NCBI RefSeq assembly: GCF_000159235.2
Contig: NZ_ACGK02000001.1
Span: 558,001 to 622,000, forward strand
Direction: 5' to 3'
Length of the DNA stretch: 64,000 nt
From: Fannyhessea vaginae DSM 15829
GTDB taxonomy: Bacteria; Actinomycetota; Coriobacteriia; Coriobacteriales; Atopobiaceae
Part shown: positions 1 to 8,237 of the stretch, one piece after another
Layout of the letters: each line of letters begins with the position of its first letter
Position numbering within the stretch: position 1 is the first letter of the stretch
Translations under genes and position numbers: made by a program
The notes under the pieces: generated by a model
Seen by the model: the letters and a program-made list of their open reading frames with translations, nothing else
Databases searched by the model: none
What the model was told of the DNA's origin: nothing

Positions 1-30
1 AAACATGTTTGTGCTCAGTGTATGCGGCAT

Positions 31-106
31 GGGGATGTAGCTCAGTTGGGAGAGCGCTGCCTCCGCAAGGCAGAGGCCGAGGGTTCGACTCCCTTCATCT
101 CCACCA
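31..106 (+). tRNA. tRNA-Ala (anticodon CGC)
   Basis: The cloverleaf folds completely: a 7-bp acceptor stem, a GCTC/GAGC D stem, a 5-bp anticodon stem CTGCC/GGCAG, a T arm and an encoded CCA end. The 7-nt anticodon loop is TCCGCAA, which places CGC at positions 34-36 (codon GCG). The acceptor contains the G3:U70 wobble pair that is the alanine identity element, so the amino acid assignment is firm. Position 33 reads C instead of the nearly universal U. A T-rich stretch follows and may end transcription. Confidence 0.93.
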
Positions 107-423
107 TCTTTTTTCTTCCTTTTTATCCTATTCTACCAGCGAAAATGTGAACATTTTAATGCGTAAAAATATCTGATTCTGGCTTTGAAGAGAATACAAC
201 TATCCGGAATTTCCGGATAGTTCCAATCGAAGGCGTATGCTAAGTTACTCTAGATACTAAAGAAACAAAACCTTACGATTGCCATAAGCAAATTTCATAA
301 AATCTTGTTTAATAATGAAATCTAGATTGAATACTTTTCATGTTTTCAACTTAGGTCTATTATGTATAAGTACGTCAAACACGTACACACTGATTTCTAT
401 GCAATTTATTAAAGGAGACGTGC
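107..423. other. Intergenic region upstream of yebC
   Basis: This is a 317-base AT-rich gap between tRNA-Ala and yebC. It holds a perfect 25-base inverted repeat (198-222, listed separately) and a ribosome binding site AAAGGAG just before the yebC ATG. I see no convincing ORF and no strong consensus promoter. Confidence 0.6.
198..222. repeat. Perfect 25-nt inverted repeat
   Basis: Two 11-nt arms (AACTATCCGGA and its complement) flank a 3-nt ATT centre. No T-run follows on either strand, so a Rho-independent terminator is unlikely. A protein-binding operator or a remnant of a small repeat family is more plausible. The closest gene is yebC, about 200 bases downstream. Confidence 0.6.
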
Positions 424-1188
424 ATGTCTGGACATTCAAAGTGGGCTACCACTAAGCATAAAAAAGCAGCTATCGACGCAAAACGCTCGGCGCTTTTCTC
501 CAAGCACTCGCGTAATATTACCGTTGCTGCAAGAAATGGTGGAGATCCAAATCCTGAGAATAACGCAGCTCTTGCTGCCGCTGTTGCACGTGCTCGTATG
601 GTTTCTATGCCTAATGCTCGTATTCAGGCTGCTATTGATAAAGCGTTTGGTACTGGTGCCGATGCTGTAGTTTATAAAGAAGTCACCTACGAAGGCTATG
701 GTCCTGCAGGTGTTGCACTTTATGTTGAGTGCCTTACCGATAACCTTAATCGTACAGCTGCTGATGTTCGTTCTGCGTTTACTCATGCTGGCGGCAATCT
801 TGGTACCTCAGGTTCTGTTGCATTCCAATTTGAGCGCAAAGGTTCTATCGCAGTAACTAAAGAGGCTTGTTCCGATGAGGACGAGCTTATGATGGCCGTT
901 GCTGAGGCAGGTGGAGAAGATTACAAAGATGAGGGAGAAGAATGGCTCATCTATACCGCTTACGATAAAATGCAATCGGTTGAAGCTTCTCTTAAAGAAC
1001 AAGGTATTGAGGTAAAAGGTAGCGAGCTTACTATGGTTGCCAATAACCCCACCGACTTAAATGCTGCTGACGCTAAAAAAGTTGAACGCCTTGTAGATCG
1101 CTTGGAAGAGTTAGATGACGTACAAAACGTTTACGCTGCTATGTGTGTTTCCGACGAAGTTTTAGCTGAACTTGAGGCAGAAGAATAA
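424..1188 (+). CDS. yebC: YebC/PmpR (TACO1) family protein
   Basis: This 254-residue protein starts MSGHSKWATTKHKK, the hallmark N terminus of the YebC/PmpR/TACO1 family, and has the expected family length. Family members have been described both as DNA-binding regulators and as translation factors that relieve ribosome stalling; the sequence alone does not say which applies here. AAAGGAG precedes the ATG with good spacing. The gene stands alone and is closed by a terminator hairpin at 1258-1295. Confidence 0.95.
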   Translation: MSGHSKWATTKHKKAAIDAKRSALFSKHSRNITVAARNGGDPNPENNAALAAAVARARMVSMPNARIQAAIDKAFGTGADAVVYKEVTYEGYGPAGVALYVECLTDNLNRTAADVRSAFTHAGGNLGTSGSVAFQFERKGSIAVTKEACSDEDELMMAVAEAGGEDYKDEGEEWLIYTAYDKMQSVEASLKEQGIEVKGSELTMVANNPTDLNAADAKKVERLVDRLEELDDVQNVYAAMCVSDEVLAELEAEE

Positions 1189-1257
1189 AAGTTTGATCGT
1201 TTTATTTCGGCTGCGATGGCTGCATTGAGATTATTTGGTACGTAAAATTATGGTATA

Positions 1258-1295
1258 AAATCCTACGTGAATGTTACTGTTCAGGTAGGATTTTT
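1258..1295 (+). terminator. Rho-independent terminator after yebC
   Basis: The arms AAATCCTAC and GTAGGATTT pair over 9 bp, with an additional inner TGAA/TTCA pairing, and run into TTTTT. It lies about 70 bases beyond the yebC stop codon. Confidence 0.8.
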
Positions 1296-1353
1296 GTTAA
1301 ACTATTACGAGTACACGGTGTTCACGCATCAATAAGAGTGTAAAGGGGCTTGT

Positions 1354-2286
1354 ATGGGAATTTTTAAGCGATTATGCATGCTGATATATGCATTGACAGG
1401 CATATTCTTTTTTGGTTCGTGGCTTGCTGCCTCTTATGATGTTACGTCAACATATGTTCTCTATGTGTTTAGACTGTCTTTTGTCCAGCAATTCATGAAA
1501 ATTGCTCCGTTTATCATAGTTTTTGGCTGTGTTATTATGCTTTTGCGTGCTATTTTTACACGTAATCGTAAAGTGGTTATTATTTCCAAAGCTAAAGACA
1601 ACAAAATTACCGTATCGCTTCGTGCTATAGAGTCTCAAGCAAAACATGTGATCGAAGAAGACGGGCGTTTTTGTGTGGTTCGGCTTTACGTAAAATCAGC
1701 TAAATACGGTCATATTCGTGTAAATGCGCGTATTCAGCCCGAAGAAACCGAAGATTTGCTTACGGCATCAGATGAGCTTAAAAGCAAGCTCTATGCAGGA
1801 CTTTCGGTTATTGTTGGAAATCATATAGATGCTGTTAACTTAGAATTTGCTCAAGCAAAGAATTATATCTCGGTGAGTGATGAGGACCTTGTGGCGCCTG
1901 TATCAACCGAACCTTTGTCAAATGTGACTGATACTGATGTAGATTCCACTGATCTTCCTCATACATTGGACGGTGCAGATACTTTTACGGTATCTGCCGA
2001 TGTGCAGCGCCCTCTACATACCAAGTTGCTGCATAAATCATCGGGTATTACCGTTCCTATTTCGCATTACGGAGCTTCTGATACTTCTTCTAATTCAGAT
2101 GATGTTCCTTCGCAGAATTTTGGTTCAAAAAGTTCACAAGATCAAGCACGTAAAAGCACCACGATAGTATCTCAAAGCACTACGGTTACATCTCATCCTA
2201 CAACAGGTTTACAGACGTCAAAAGATGAGCGTGCTGCTTCATCTTCGTCGTCTTTAACAACGTCTGTTCAGCGTGAAAGGCAATAA
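1354..2286 (+). CDS. amaP: AmaP-like alkaline-shock membrane anchor protein
   Basis: This 310-residue protein has two N-terminal membrane segments (about residues 8-28 and 48-66), then a soluble domain typical of AmaP proteins, and a Ser/Thr-rich low-complexity tail from about residue 185. In Gram-positive bacteria AmaP recruits Asp23 to the membrane. The assignment rests on topology and on being first of a three-gene set (AmaP, DUF2273 protein, Asp23) spaced by a few bases. The long disordered tail is longer than in Firmicute homologues. The start is ATG with AAAGGGG upstream. Confidence 0.8.
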   Translation: MGIFKRLCMLIYALTGIFFFGSWLAASYDVTSTYVLYVFRLSFVQQFMKIAPFIIVFGCVIMLLRAIFTRNRKVVIISKAKDNKITVSLRAIESQAKHVIEEDGRFCVVRLYVKSAKYGHIRVNARIQPEETEDLLTASDELKSKLYAGLSVIVGNHIDAVNLEFAQAKNYISVSDEDLVAPVSTEPLSNVTDTDVDSTDLPHTLDGADTFTVSADVQRPLHTKLLHKSSGITVPISHYGASDTSSNSDDVPSQNFGSKSSQDQARKSTTIVSQSTTVTSHPTTGLQTSKDERAASSSSSLTTSVQRERQ

Positions 2287-2289
2287 ATC

Positions 2290-2706
2290 ATGAAAAAGAA
2301 TGAAAGTCGAACAACGATTGTTGATGAAGCTGCCCACGCCCAAAACGTACACGACCAAAAAGAAGTGTCTGCACGCGTTGATGTATCTGTAGATAAAGCG
2401 CAGGCAAATGACCATACTAATACTTCTACTCAAGACGCTTCAACACATGGTGCACCTACGGTGGAAAACGCAACGTTTAATGAGTTTACGCGCGTATGCG
2501 CTGCTTATGTTAAAGGTCGTGAGCATGCATGTATAGGAGCTGCTGTTGGTCTTCTTGTTGCATTGCTTATTTTTTCTATTGGTCTATTTCGTACACTTTT
2601 AATAGGTTTTTGCATTGCTTTAGGTATTGCAATTGGTCAATATGTCGACGGAAATCCCAAGATTTTGTCTCTTGTTCAAAAGTTATTCAAAGATAACAGA
2701 AATTAA
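2290..2706 (+). CDS. DUF2273-type small membrane protein
   Basis: This 138-residue protein has a polar, Asp/Thr-rich N-terminal half. A hydrophobic hairpin follows (about residues 80-122), with glycine-rich segments typical of the DUF2273 proteins found between AmaP and Asp23. It begins 3 bases after the upstream stop codon, so translation is probably coupled. It is likely a membrane component of the Asp23 envelope-stress complex; no catalytic motif is visible. Confidence 0.75.
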   Translation: MKKNESRTTIVDEAAHAQNVHDQKEVSARVDVSVDKAQANDHTNTSTQDASTHGAPTVENATFNEFTRVCAAYVKGREHACIGAAVGLLVALLIFSIGLFRTLLIGFCIALGIAIGQYVDGNPKILSLVQKLFKDNRN

Positions 2707-2745
2707 GCTTACACCCTGTTTTACCTGTACGAAAGGACTCATATC

Positions 2746-3486
2746 ATGAAAGATCAAAAATCTGCGTGTCTTGATACAAGTACCCAAGACGTATCGCCTA
2801 CATTAAACGTTGAGTTTACCGATCATCCTTTGGCTCAAAATTCGGCAGATAAAACGTCTGAAGATACAGTTGATACATTGGGAAATCAAAAGGTCGATAC
2901 CTTTGCCACTTCACAGGATGTTCTCGATACTCAGAAAAGTGCTGAAGAGGGTACTTCTGGTACGCCTCGTACAAATGAAGCTTATACAAACAACATTCAT
3001 GCAGTAACACCTGCAGAAACGAGCGAGGTTACCTCCGACGATGGCGCTGAGTTAACCGACGATGTTGAAGATGATACTCAAGATTCGCTAACATTTTCAA
3101 ATGGCGTTATCGAGAAAATTGTCGCGATTGCAATGCGTGACGTAAAAGACGTTGTAGGCATGAAAGGTAGTTGGTTTAATCGCGTGCAAGATGTGTTAGG
3201 TGCGTCAGACGCGCGTAAGGGCGTTACTGTTGAAGTTACTCATGATGCATCGGTACGAGTTAATATCTCGGTTCTCATTAAATACGGCGCGTATGCACCA
3301 CAGGTATTTGAGGATGTTAAAGAGGCAGTTGTTAGTAAAGTTATGGAAATGACAGGGCTGAGCGTTGCTGGAGTAAATCTTCGTATCGAAGATGTTCTAA
3401 CACCTGAAGAATACGAGGCTCAAGATATGACAAAAGAGCATGCACTAACGTTAAACAGCGATGAAGAAAAGCATATATCGGCATAA
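2746..3486 (+). CDS. Asp23/Gls24 family envelope stress protein
   Basis: This 246-residue protein has an acidic, low-complexity N-terminal region (about 1-115). An Asp23 (DUF322) domain follows, beginning near FSNGVIEKIVAIAMRDVKDV and ending with a hydrophobic strand around SVAGVNLRIEDV. Asp23 proteins form membrane-associated assemblies linked to cell-wall stress tolerance. It is the third gene of the AmaP/DUF2273/Asp23 set. The long N-terminal extension is unusual for the family and resembles the tail of the AmaP protein in composition. Confidence 0.88.
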   Translation: MKDQKSACLDTSTQDVSPTLNVEFTDHPLAQNSADKTSEDTVDTLGNQKVDTFATSQDVLDTQKSAEEGTSGTPRTNEAYTNNIHAVTPAETSEVTSDDGAELTDDVEDDTQDSLTFSNGVIEKIVAIAMRDVKDVVGMKGSWFNRVQDVLGASDARKGVTVEVTHDASVRVNISVLIKYGAYAPQVFEDVKEAVVSKVMEMTGLSVAGVNLRIEDVLTPEEYEAQDMTKEHALTLNSDEEKHISA

Positions 3487-3616
3487 ATTGTTGAAGGCGT
3501 GAAGCAATGTCACATGTGTGTTTGTTTGTGCGCGCCTTGCGAATCAGTTTTTAGTTTTAACGCCAGCACAGCAATGTGTGAATATCGTTTTAATGATTAT
3601 AAAGAGGTAGTTATAC

Positions 3617-4957
3617 GTGTTACAGACTTATTTTGCCACGTTGTGTGCGCGCAGCGCTCGCACATTGTTACGACGTCTATTTCATCGAAAAGCCTCTCAG
3701 CTTCCAGGTAGGGTAGCGCTTGGCATTGATAAAAATTTTCTAGCACATAAAGCGCGTCTTTTTGGTAAGCATACGGTTGTTGTATGCGGAACTAATGGCA
3801 AAACAACCACAACTAATATTATTGCCTCATCGTTTGATTCTTCTTTTTCGCAGGTAGTTTGTAATCGAGCAGGAGCAAATATGCCAGCAGGCATAGCAAG
3901 CGCGCTTTTGGACGCCACCAGCGGTGCTGCTTGCGTATTAGAGTCGGATGAGCTTTCTTCTATCAACATTGTTCCTGCAGTTAAACCGCAGTTTTTTGTA
4001 TTGCTTAATTTGTTTCGTGATCAGCTTGACCGCTGTGGCGAAATAGAACGCGTCCAGCAAACTATCGTTCGTGCGCTTGAAGCGTCGCCTTCTACAACGC
4101 TTGTTGTTTGTGGTGATGATCCTCTTACGGTAGGCGTGGCTCAGTCTGCGCAACGTCTGCATATTAACGTTGTGTACTTTGGTATCAACCAAGATTTACA
4201 CCGAGCTGCTGATCGTGTTCCCGAGGCTCGTTTTTGCCAGTTGTGTGGAACAGAGCTTACGTATACCTATCGTAGTTATGCACAACTTGGCGCGTTTAGC
4301 TGTCCTAACTGCTCGTTTGCGCGTCCGCAGCTGAAATGTTATGCAGACGATATTCAGCTTGAACAAAACAGTGTTAAGTTTTGTGCGCACATCAATCAAC
4401 ATTCGGCTCAAATTTCTGCGTCGTTTGGTGGTTTGTATATGGTATACAACCTTCTTGCAGCTTATTATATTGCGCACGAGACAGGTATTTCCGATGTAGC
4501 TTTCTTAAAGGTGCTTAATGCATATCATCCCCAAAATGGTCGATTACAGCACTTTACCTATCAAGGAATTCCTCTTGTTTTAAATCTTGCAAAAAATCCA
4601 ACGGGTTTTAATCAAAACATTTCTCTGTTGCAAGAAGACCCGCGCCAGAAAGTTATTTATATCTGCATAAACGATAATTATAACGATGGAAAAGATGTAT
4701 CGTGGCTGTGGGATGTTGACTTTGAACGGTTCTCCTCCGAGGATAAGCCTGTACTTTTGTGCGGCGGTACGCGTCGTCATGATATGCAAGTTCGTCTTAA
4801 ATATGCAGGCTTTTCGTCTGAATGCACAACGTCAATAGATGAAGTATTAGCTACTATTTCTAAGCACTATCCTAATAGAGTTCTTTATGTTCTTACTAAT
4901 TATTCTGCTCTTTGGCCTGTTAAAGCGCGTTTGGAGCAGCTCTGTACTGCGCAGTAG
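3617..4957 (+). CDS. murT: Lipid II isoglutaminyl synthase, MurT subunit
   Basis: MurT is the Mur-ligase-like ATPase subunit that, with GatD, amidates the second-position glutamate of the lipid II stem peptide. The P-loop GTNGKTTTTN lies near residues 57-66. A zinc ribbon made of CQLC (about 208-211) and CPNC (about 229-232) is inserted in the central domain, as expected for MurT. The C-terminal Mur ligase region is complete. The start is GTG, supported by AAAGAGG upstream; 446 residues is normal. gatD follows at once. Confidence 0.93.
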   Translation: MLQTYFATLCARSARTLLRRLFHRKASQLPGRVALGIDKNFLAHKARLFGKHTVVVCGTNGKTTTTNIIASSFDSSFSQVVCNRAGANMPAGIASALLDATSGAACVLESDELSSINIVPAVKPQFFVLLNLFRDQLDRCGEIERVQQTIVRALEASPSTTLVVCGDDPLTVGVAQSAQRLHINVVYFGINQDLHRAADRVPEARFCQLCGTELTYTYRSYAQLGAFSCPNCSFARPQLKCYADDIQLEQNSVKFCAHINQHSAQISASFGGLYMVYNLLAAYYIAHETGISDVAFLKVLNAYHPQNGRLQHFTYQGIPLVLNLAKNPTGFNQNISLLQEDPRQKVIYICINDNYNDGKDVSWLWDVDFERFSSEDKPVLLCGGTRRHDMQVRLKYAGFSSECTTSIDEVLATISKHYPNRVLYVLTNYSALWPVKARLEQLCTAQ

Positions 4958-5022
4958 TTTCGCGCGTGCTTCTTGCGCTCTAACTTTAGACGCTCAGTTT
5001 TTACGATAGAAAGCGTGTATTT

Positions 5023-5760
5023 ATGCAAACGTTACGTATTGTACATATGTACCCCGAACTGCTTAATCTCTATGGAGATTCAGGTAATATGCTGGTGCTT
5101 GCACATCGTCTTAAACAGCGTCAAATTCCATTTGAGATTGTAGAAGTCCACGTGGGAGATAGCATTTCACTTTCGTCTGCAGACATAGTGTTTATTGGCG
5201 GTGGGTCGGATCGCGAACAAAAAATTGTCTGTTCAGCTTTGCAAACGTTTCGTGATGAGCTTGCCGCATACGTAGAAGATGGTGGCGTTTTAGCTGCGGT
5301 GTGCGGTGGTTATCAACTTTTAGGACATTATTACTTGCTTGATGACGAAAAAATCAAAGGACTCTCACTTGTTGATTTATATACCGATCGCGGAACACCG
5401 CGCCTTATCGGCAATATTGCAATCAAAAGTTCTATATGCCCACACCCCATAGTTGGATACGAAAATCACGGGGGAAGAACGCATTTAGCTGGTGATATTA
5501 CGCCTTTGGGCGTGGTAGAATACGGGCATGGAAATGATGGCGAAACTGGATATGAGGGCTGCTTATATAAGCATGTTTTAGGAACCTATATTCACGGGCC
5601 ACTTTTCCCAAAAAATCCCGGTGTTGCCGACTTTCTTTTGCGTACTGCGTGTGTGCGTCGTGGTATTTGTCAAGAGCTTGAGCCGCTAGACGATACGATA
5701 GAGCTTCAGGCTAATGACTTTATGTACCAAAGGCTCATGAAGCACGGTGTTCGTGAATAG
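5023..5760 (+). CDS. gatD: Lipid II isoglutaminyl synthase, GatD glutaminase subunit
   Basis: GatD is a class I (CobB/CobQ-like) glutamine amidotransferase that supplies ammonia to MurT. The nucleophile lies in VCGGYQLLG (Cys about residue 95) and the catalytic His in GTYIHGPLFPKNP (about 191). At 245 residues it matches the family. It follows murT by 65 bases and the two genes form the standard operon. Peptidoglycan amidation typically matters for cross-linking in Gram-positive bacteria. Confidence 0.93.
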   Translation: MQTLRIVHMYPELLNLYGDSGNMLVLAHRLKQRQIPFEIVEVHVGDSISLSSADIVFIGGGSDREQKIVCSALQTFRDELAAYVEDGGVLAAVCGGYQLLGHYYLLDDEKIKGLSLVDLYTDRGTPRLIGNIAIKSSICPHPIVGYENHGGRTHLAGDITPLGVVEYGHGNDGETGYEGCLYKHVLGTYIHGPLFPKNPGVADFLLRTACVRRGICQELEPLDDTIELQANDFMYQRLMKHGVRE

Positions 5761-5918
5761 TTAAAAAATCTGGAATATTTTATACAACTGACGCTACGCA
5801 ACTATCACTAAGAGATATAATAAGACACTATTAAAATATTCACGTATGCTAAGAACAAGATGTACGTGTTTTTGAGGTGCTAAGCAGAAATGAAATAACA
5901 GGGGCAGGTGTAAATTAT

Positions 5919-6839
5919 ATGCATAACGTTATTGTTTTTGGAAGTATCAACACCGATATGTCAGTAAGCTGCACTCGTATGCCAGAACAAGGCGAAACAG
6001 TACTTGGAAGTACCTTTGTGCTTTCAGGTGGTGGAAAAGGTGCCAACCAGGCAGTTACATCTGCTCGCCTCGGTGCAAAAACATACATGGTTGGTAAAGT
6101 GGGTAGCGATCGCTTAGGATCTGTTCGGATTGCTGGATTAGAAGAATATGGCGTACGTACTTCAAGAATTCGGACCAGCAGCGATGTTGCTACTGGTAGC
6201 GCGCTTATATTGCGGTCAAAAGATGATAACCGCATTGTGGTAGATCCTGGCGCGAATGTTTGTGTTACGTTTGACGAGGTACAAGATACGCTCGACACGC
6301 TTGCACAACCAGGGGATATTTTCTTAACGCAGTTTGAATGCTTGCCCGAGGTTGTAAAGGCCTCTTTGGCATATGCCCGCAAAAAAGGGTTGTTTACCAT
6401 CTGTAATCCTTCTCCTGCGCTCCCTATAGATGACGATATGTATAAAACTATTGATTTGTTGTGTCTCAATGAGGCTGAGTGCGCAACGCTTTCTGGTATT
6501 CAGCCTAACAGTGAAGAAGATCGTCTGTCCGCGCTTAATTTTTTTGCTCAAAAAGGTGTTAAACAAACAATTCTGACACTTGGAGCTCAAGGTGCTGTTG
6601 CAAAAACGGCTGATGAAGTTGTTGTACGCCCTGCATTTGAAGTTACCTGTATTGATACTACAGCAGCAGGTGACGCATTTTTAGGTGCAGTAGCTGCGTG
6701 TTTGTCATATGATAATTCTTTTGATACAACTATGGAAATCGCGATGGCAACTTCTGCGCTTTGTGTAACAAAATTAGGCGCGCAAGATGCTATGCCTACA
6801 TTCGACGAAGTTCAGTCTTTTCTTGCGTCACATAAATAG
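5919..6839 (+). CDS. rbsK: Ribokinase (PfkB family)
   Basis: This is a PfkB sugar kinase of the ribokinase type. It starts MHNVIVFGSINTDMS, has the N-terminal GGGKGANQAV substrate-binding motif, and has DTTAAGDAFLGA carrying the catalytic aspartate near the C terminus. It would phosphorylate ribose to ribose 5-phosphate. I chose the ATG at 5919 over an upstream in-frame GTG because GGGGCAGG lies just before it and the family N terminus starts there. No ribose transporter is adjacent, so the true substrate is uncertain within the family. Confidence 0.85.
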   Translation: MHNVIVFGSINTDMSVSCTRMPEQGETVLGSTFVLSGGGKGANQAVTSARLGAKTYMVGKVGSDRLGSVRIAGLEEYGVRTSRIRTSSDVATGSALILRSKDDNRIVVDPGANVCVTFDEVQDTLDTLAQPGDIFLTQFECLPEVVKASLAYARKKGLFTICNPSPALPIDDDMYKTIDLLCLNEAECATLSGIQPNSEEDRLSALNFFAQKGVKQTILTLGAQGAVAKTADEVVVRPAFEVTCIDTTAAGDAFLGAVAACLSYDNSFDTTMEIAMATSALCVTKLGAQDAMPTFDEVQSFLASHK

Positions 6840-6844
6840 AACCT

Positions 6845-7996
6845 ATGTGTATGCCAAGTTCTCATCGAGAAAAAACTGAGTACGCCCGAGCGTTGCTTTC
6901 ATCGTCCACGCTTGCGCAAAACACGCGCGCAAACACATTTGGTCATGTTCTGTATTTTGATGTGCTGCGTGTTTTGGCTGCGTTTGCAGTTGTTGCTTTG
7001 CATTGTATTATTTCAATTGCAAATCTCTCTACACTTTCGTCAAGCACACAAGCCCTTATGATGGTTGAATCGGGGGCTGCGGTCATCCTTTTTCGTTGGG
7101 CAGTGCCACTATTTTTTATGATCTCGGGTGCTTTAATGCTGCACCCGCAACGCTACGTTACTTCAAAAAAAGTTGTTCATCATATTGTGCGCCTTGTAGC
7201 AATTTTATCTACGATTGGTCTGTGCTTTAGCATGATTAAAGTAGCCGCAACGGGGTTTACTTCTCCTGTGGATTTGATCATGCAAGCAATTCTAAAAACT
7301 CTTACAGGTCAAAGCTGGGATCATCTTTGGTTTTTGTACAAACTCATAGGTTTATATGCACTTGTTATGCCATTACGTATTGTTTTGCAGGCTACAAGCC
7401 CAAAACAACATAAATGGGCACTTATGGTAATGTGGATTACGCTTATGGTATTGCCCAATATTGCTTCAATCACTCAAATCGACATCATTTCATATATGCC
7501 TTTGAGCTATGAATTGCTCTATTTTGTAGCAGGGTACTATCTGTTTTTTGAAGAAAATGATAATCGAGTACTTTATTATGTTGGCGCACTTGTCTCGGCA
7601 GTTGGCATGGTTGTTTTGTTTGTGTATGACTATGATATGTTCTTTATGCCTCAAAGTAGCTTGATGTTTGTGTATAGTGCAGGGATTTGCATTGCCGCAA
7701 AGGCATTTGCACAACGCGTTTGCCAACATGCAAACATACAAAGCCTCTGGTGTCAGAGGTTTACAGCGCTCATTCGATTTTTTGCATCATATAGTTTTGG
7801 AATCTACGTGCTTCATGTTGTTTGGATTCAAGCTATTGTTCGTTATGTGGCACTGCGTCAGACAAGTTTTTTTGAGCAAGCAGATACGTTTCAGGTTTTA
7901 GTATTTCAGCTTATGTTGCTTTTGGTAAGCGTTGTATGCTCTTGGGTGTGTACTATGCTTTTAAGGCGTCTATCGTTTTTTGCAAAGTACCTATAG
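6845..7996 (+). CDS. Acyltransferase family 3 membrane protein
   Basis: This 383-residue, roughly ten-helix membrane protein belongs to the acyltransferase-3 (OafA/WecH-like) family. The first helix carries YFDVLRVLAAFAVVALHC, with the conserved Arg and His, and SYSFGIYVLHVVW lies near the C terminus. Such proteins O-acetylate cell-surface glycans. It starts five bases after the ribokinase stop codon, so it is probably cotranscribed, but no functional link is obvious. The ribosome binding site is weak. Confidence 0.8.
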   Translation: MCMPSSHREKTEYARALLSSSTLAQNTRANTFGHVLYFDVLRVLAAFAVVALHCIISIANLSTLSSSTQALMMVESGAAVILFRWAVPLFFMISGALMLHPQRYVTSKKVVHHIVRLVAILSTIGLCFSMIKVAATGFTSPVDLIMQAILKTLTGQSWDHLWFLYKLIGLYALVMPLRIVLQATSPKQHKWALMVMWITLMVLPNIASITQIDIISYMPLSYELLYFVAGYYLFFEENDNRVLYYVGALVSAVGMVVLFVYDYDMFFMPQSSLMFVYSAGICIAAKAFAQRVCQHANIQSLWCQRFTALIRFFASYSFGIYVLHVVWIQAIVRYVALRQTSFFEQADTFQVLVFQLMLLLVSVVCSWVCTMLLRRLSFFAKYL

Positions 7997-8092
7997 AATT
8001 TTATATTTTTTAAGAAACTCTATGGAAAGATACAATTAATGTCTACCTTAAGGTGTAAGCTTTGGTATCATGCATAAGTTGTATGTTAGTTT

Positions 8093-8180
8093 GCGAGCGT
8101 GGCGGAATTGGCAGACGCGCCAGACTTAGGATCTGGTGAGTATTGTACTCGTGAAGGTTCAAGTCCTTTCGCTCGCACCA
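8093..8180 (+). tRNA. tRNA-Leu (anticodon TAG)
   Basis: This 88-nt class II tRNA has a 7-bp acceptor stem GCGAGCG/CGCTCGC, an anticodon stem CCAGA/TCTGG with loop CTTAGGA (anticodon TAG, codon CUA), a long variable arm and encoded ACCA. It lies 57 bases upstream of tig. Confidence 0.96.
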
Positions 8181-8237
8181 ACATAGGAAATAAGTTGTCT
8201 GTCACACCATACAGGCATAAGGAATACTGGAGGAACC

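Noticed and set aside
3499..3711. A short plus-strand frame before murT
   Set aside because: It overlaps the murT start in another frame and has no recognisable motif; murT has its own ribosome binding site.
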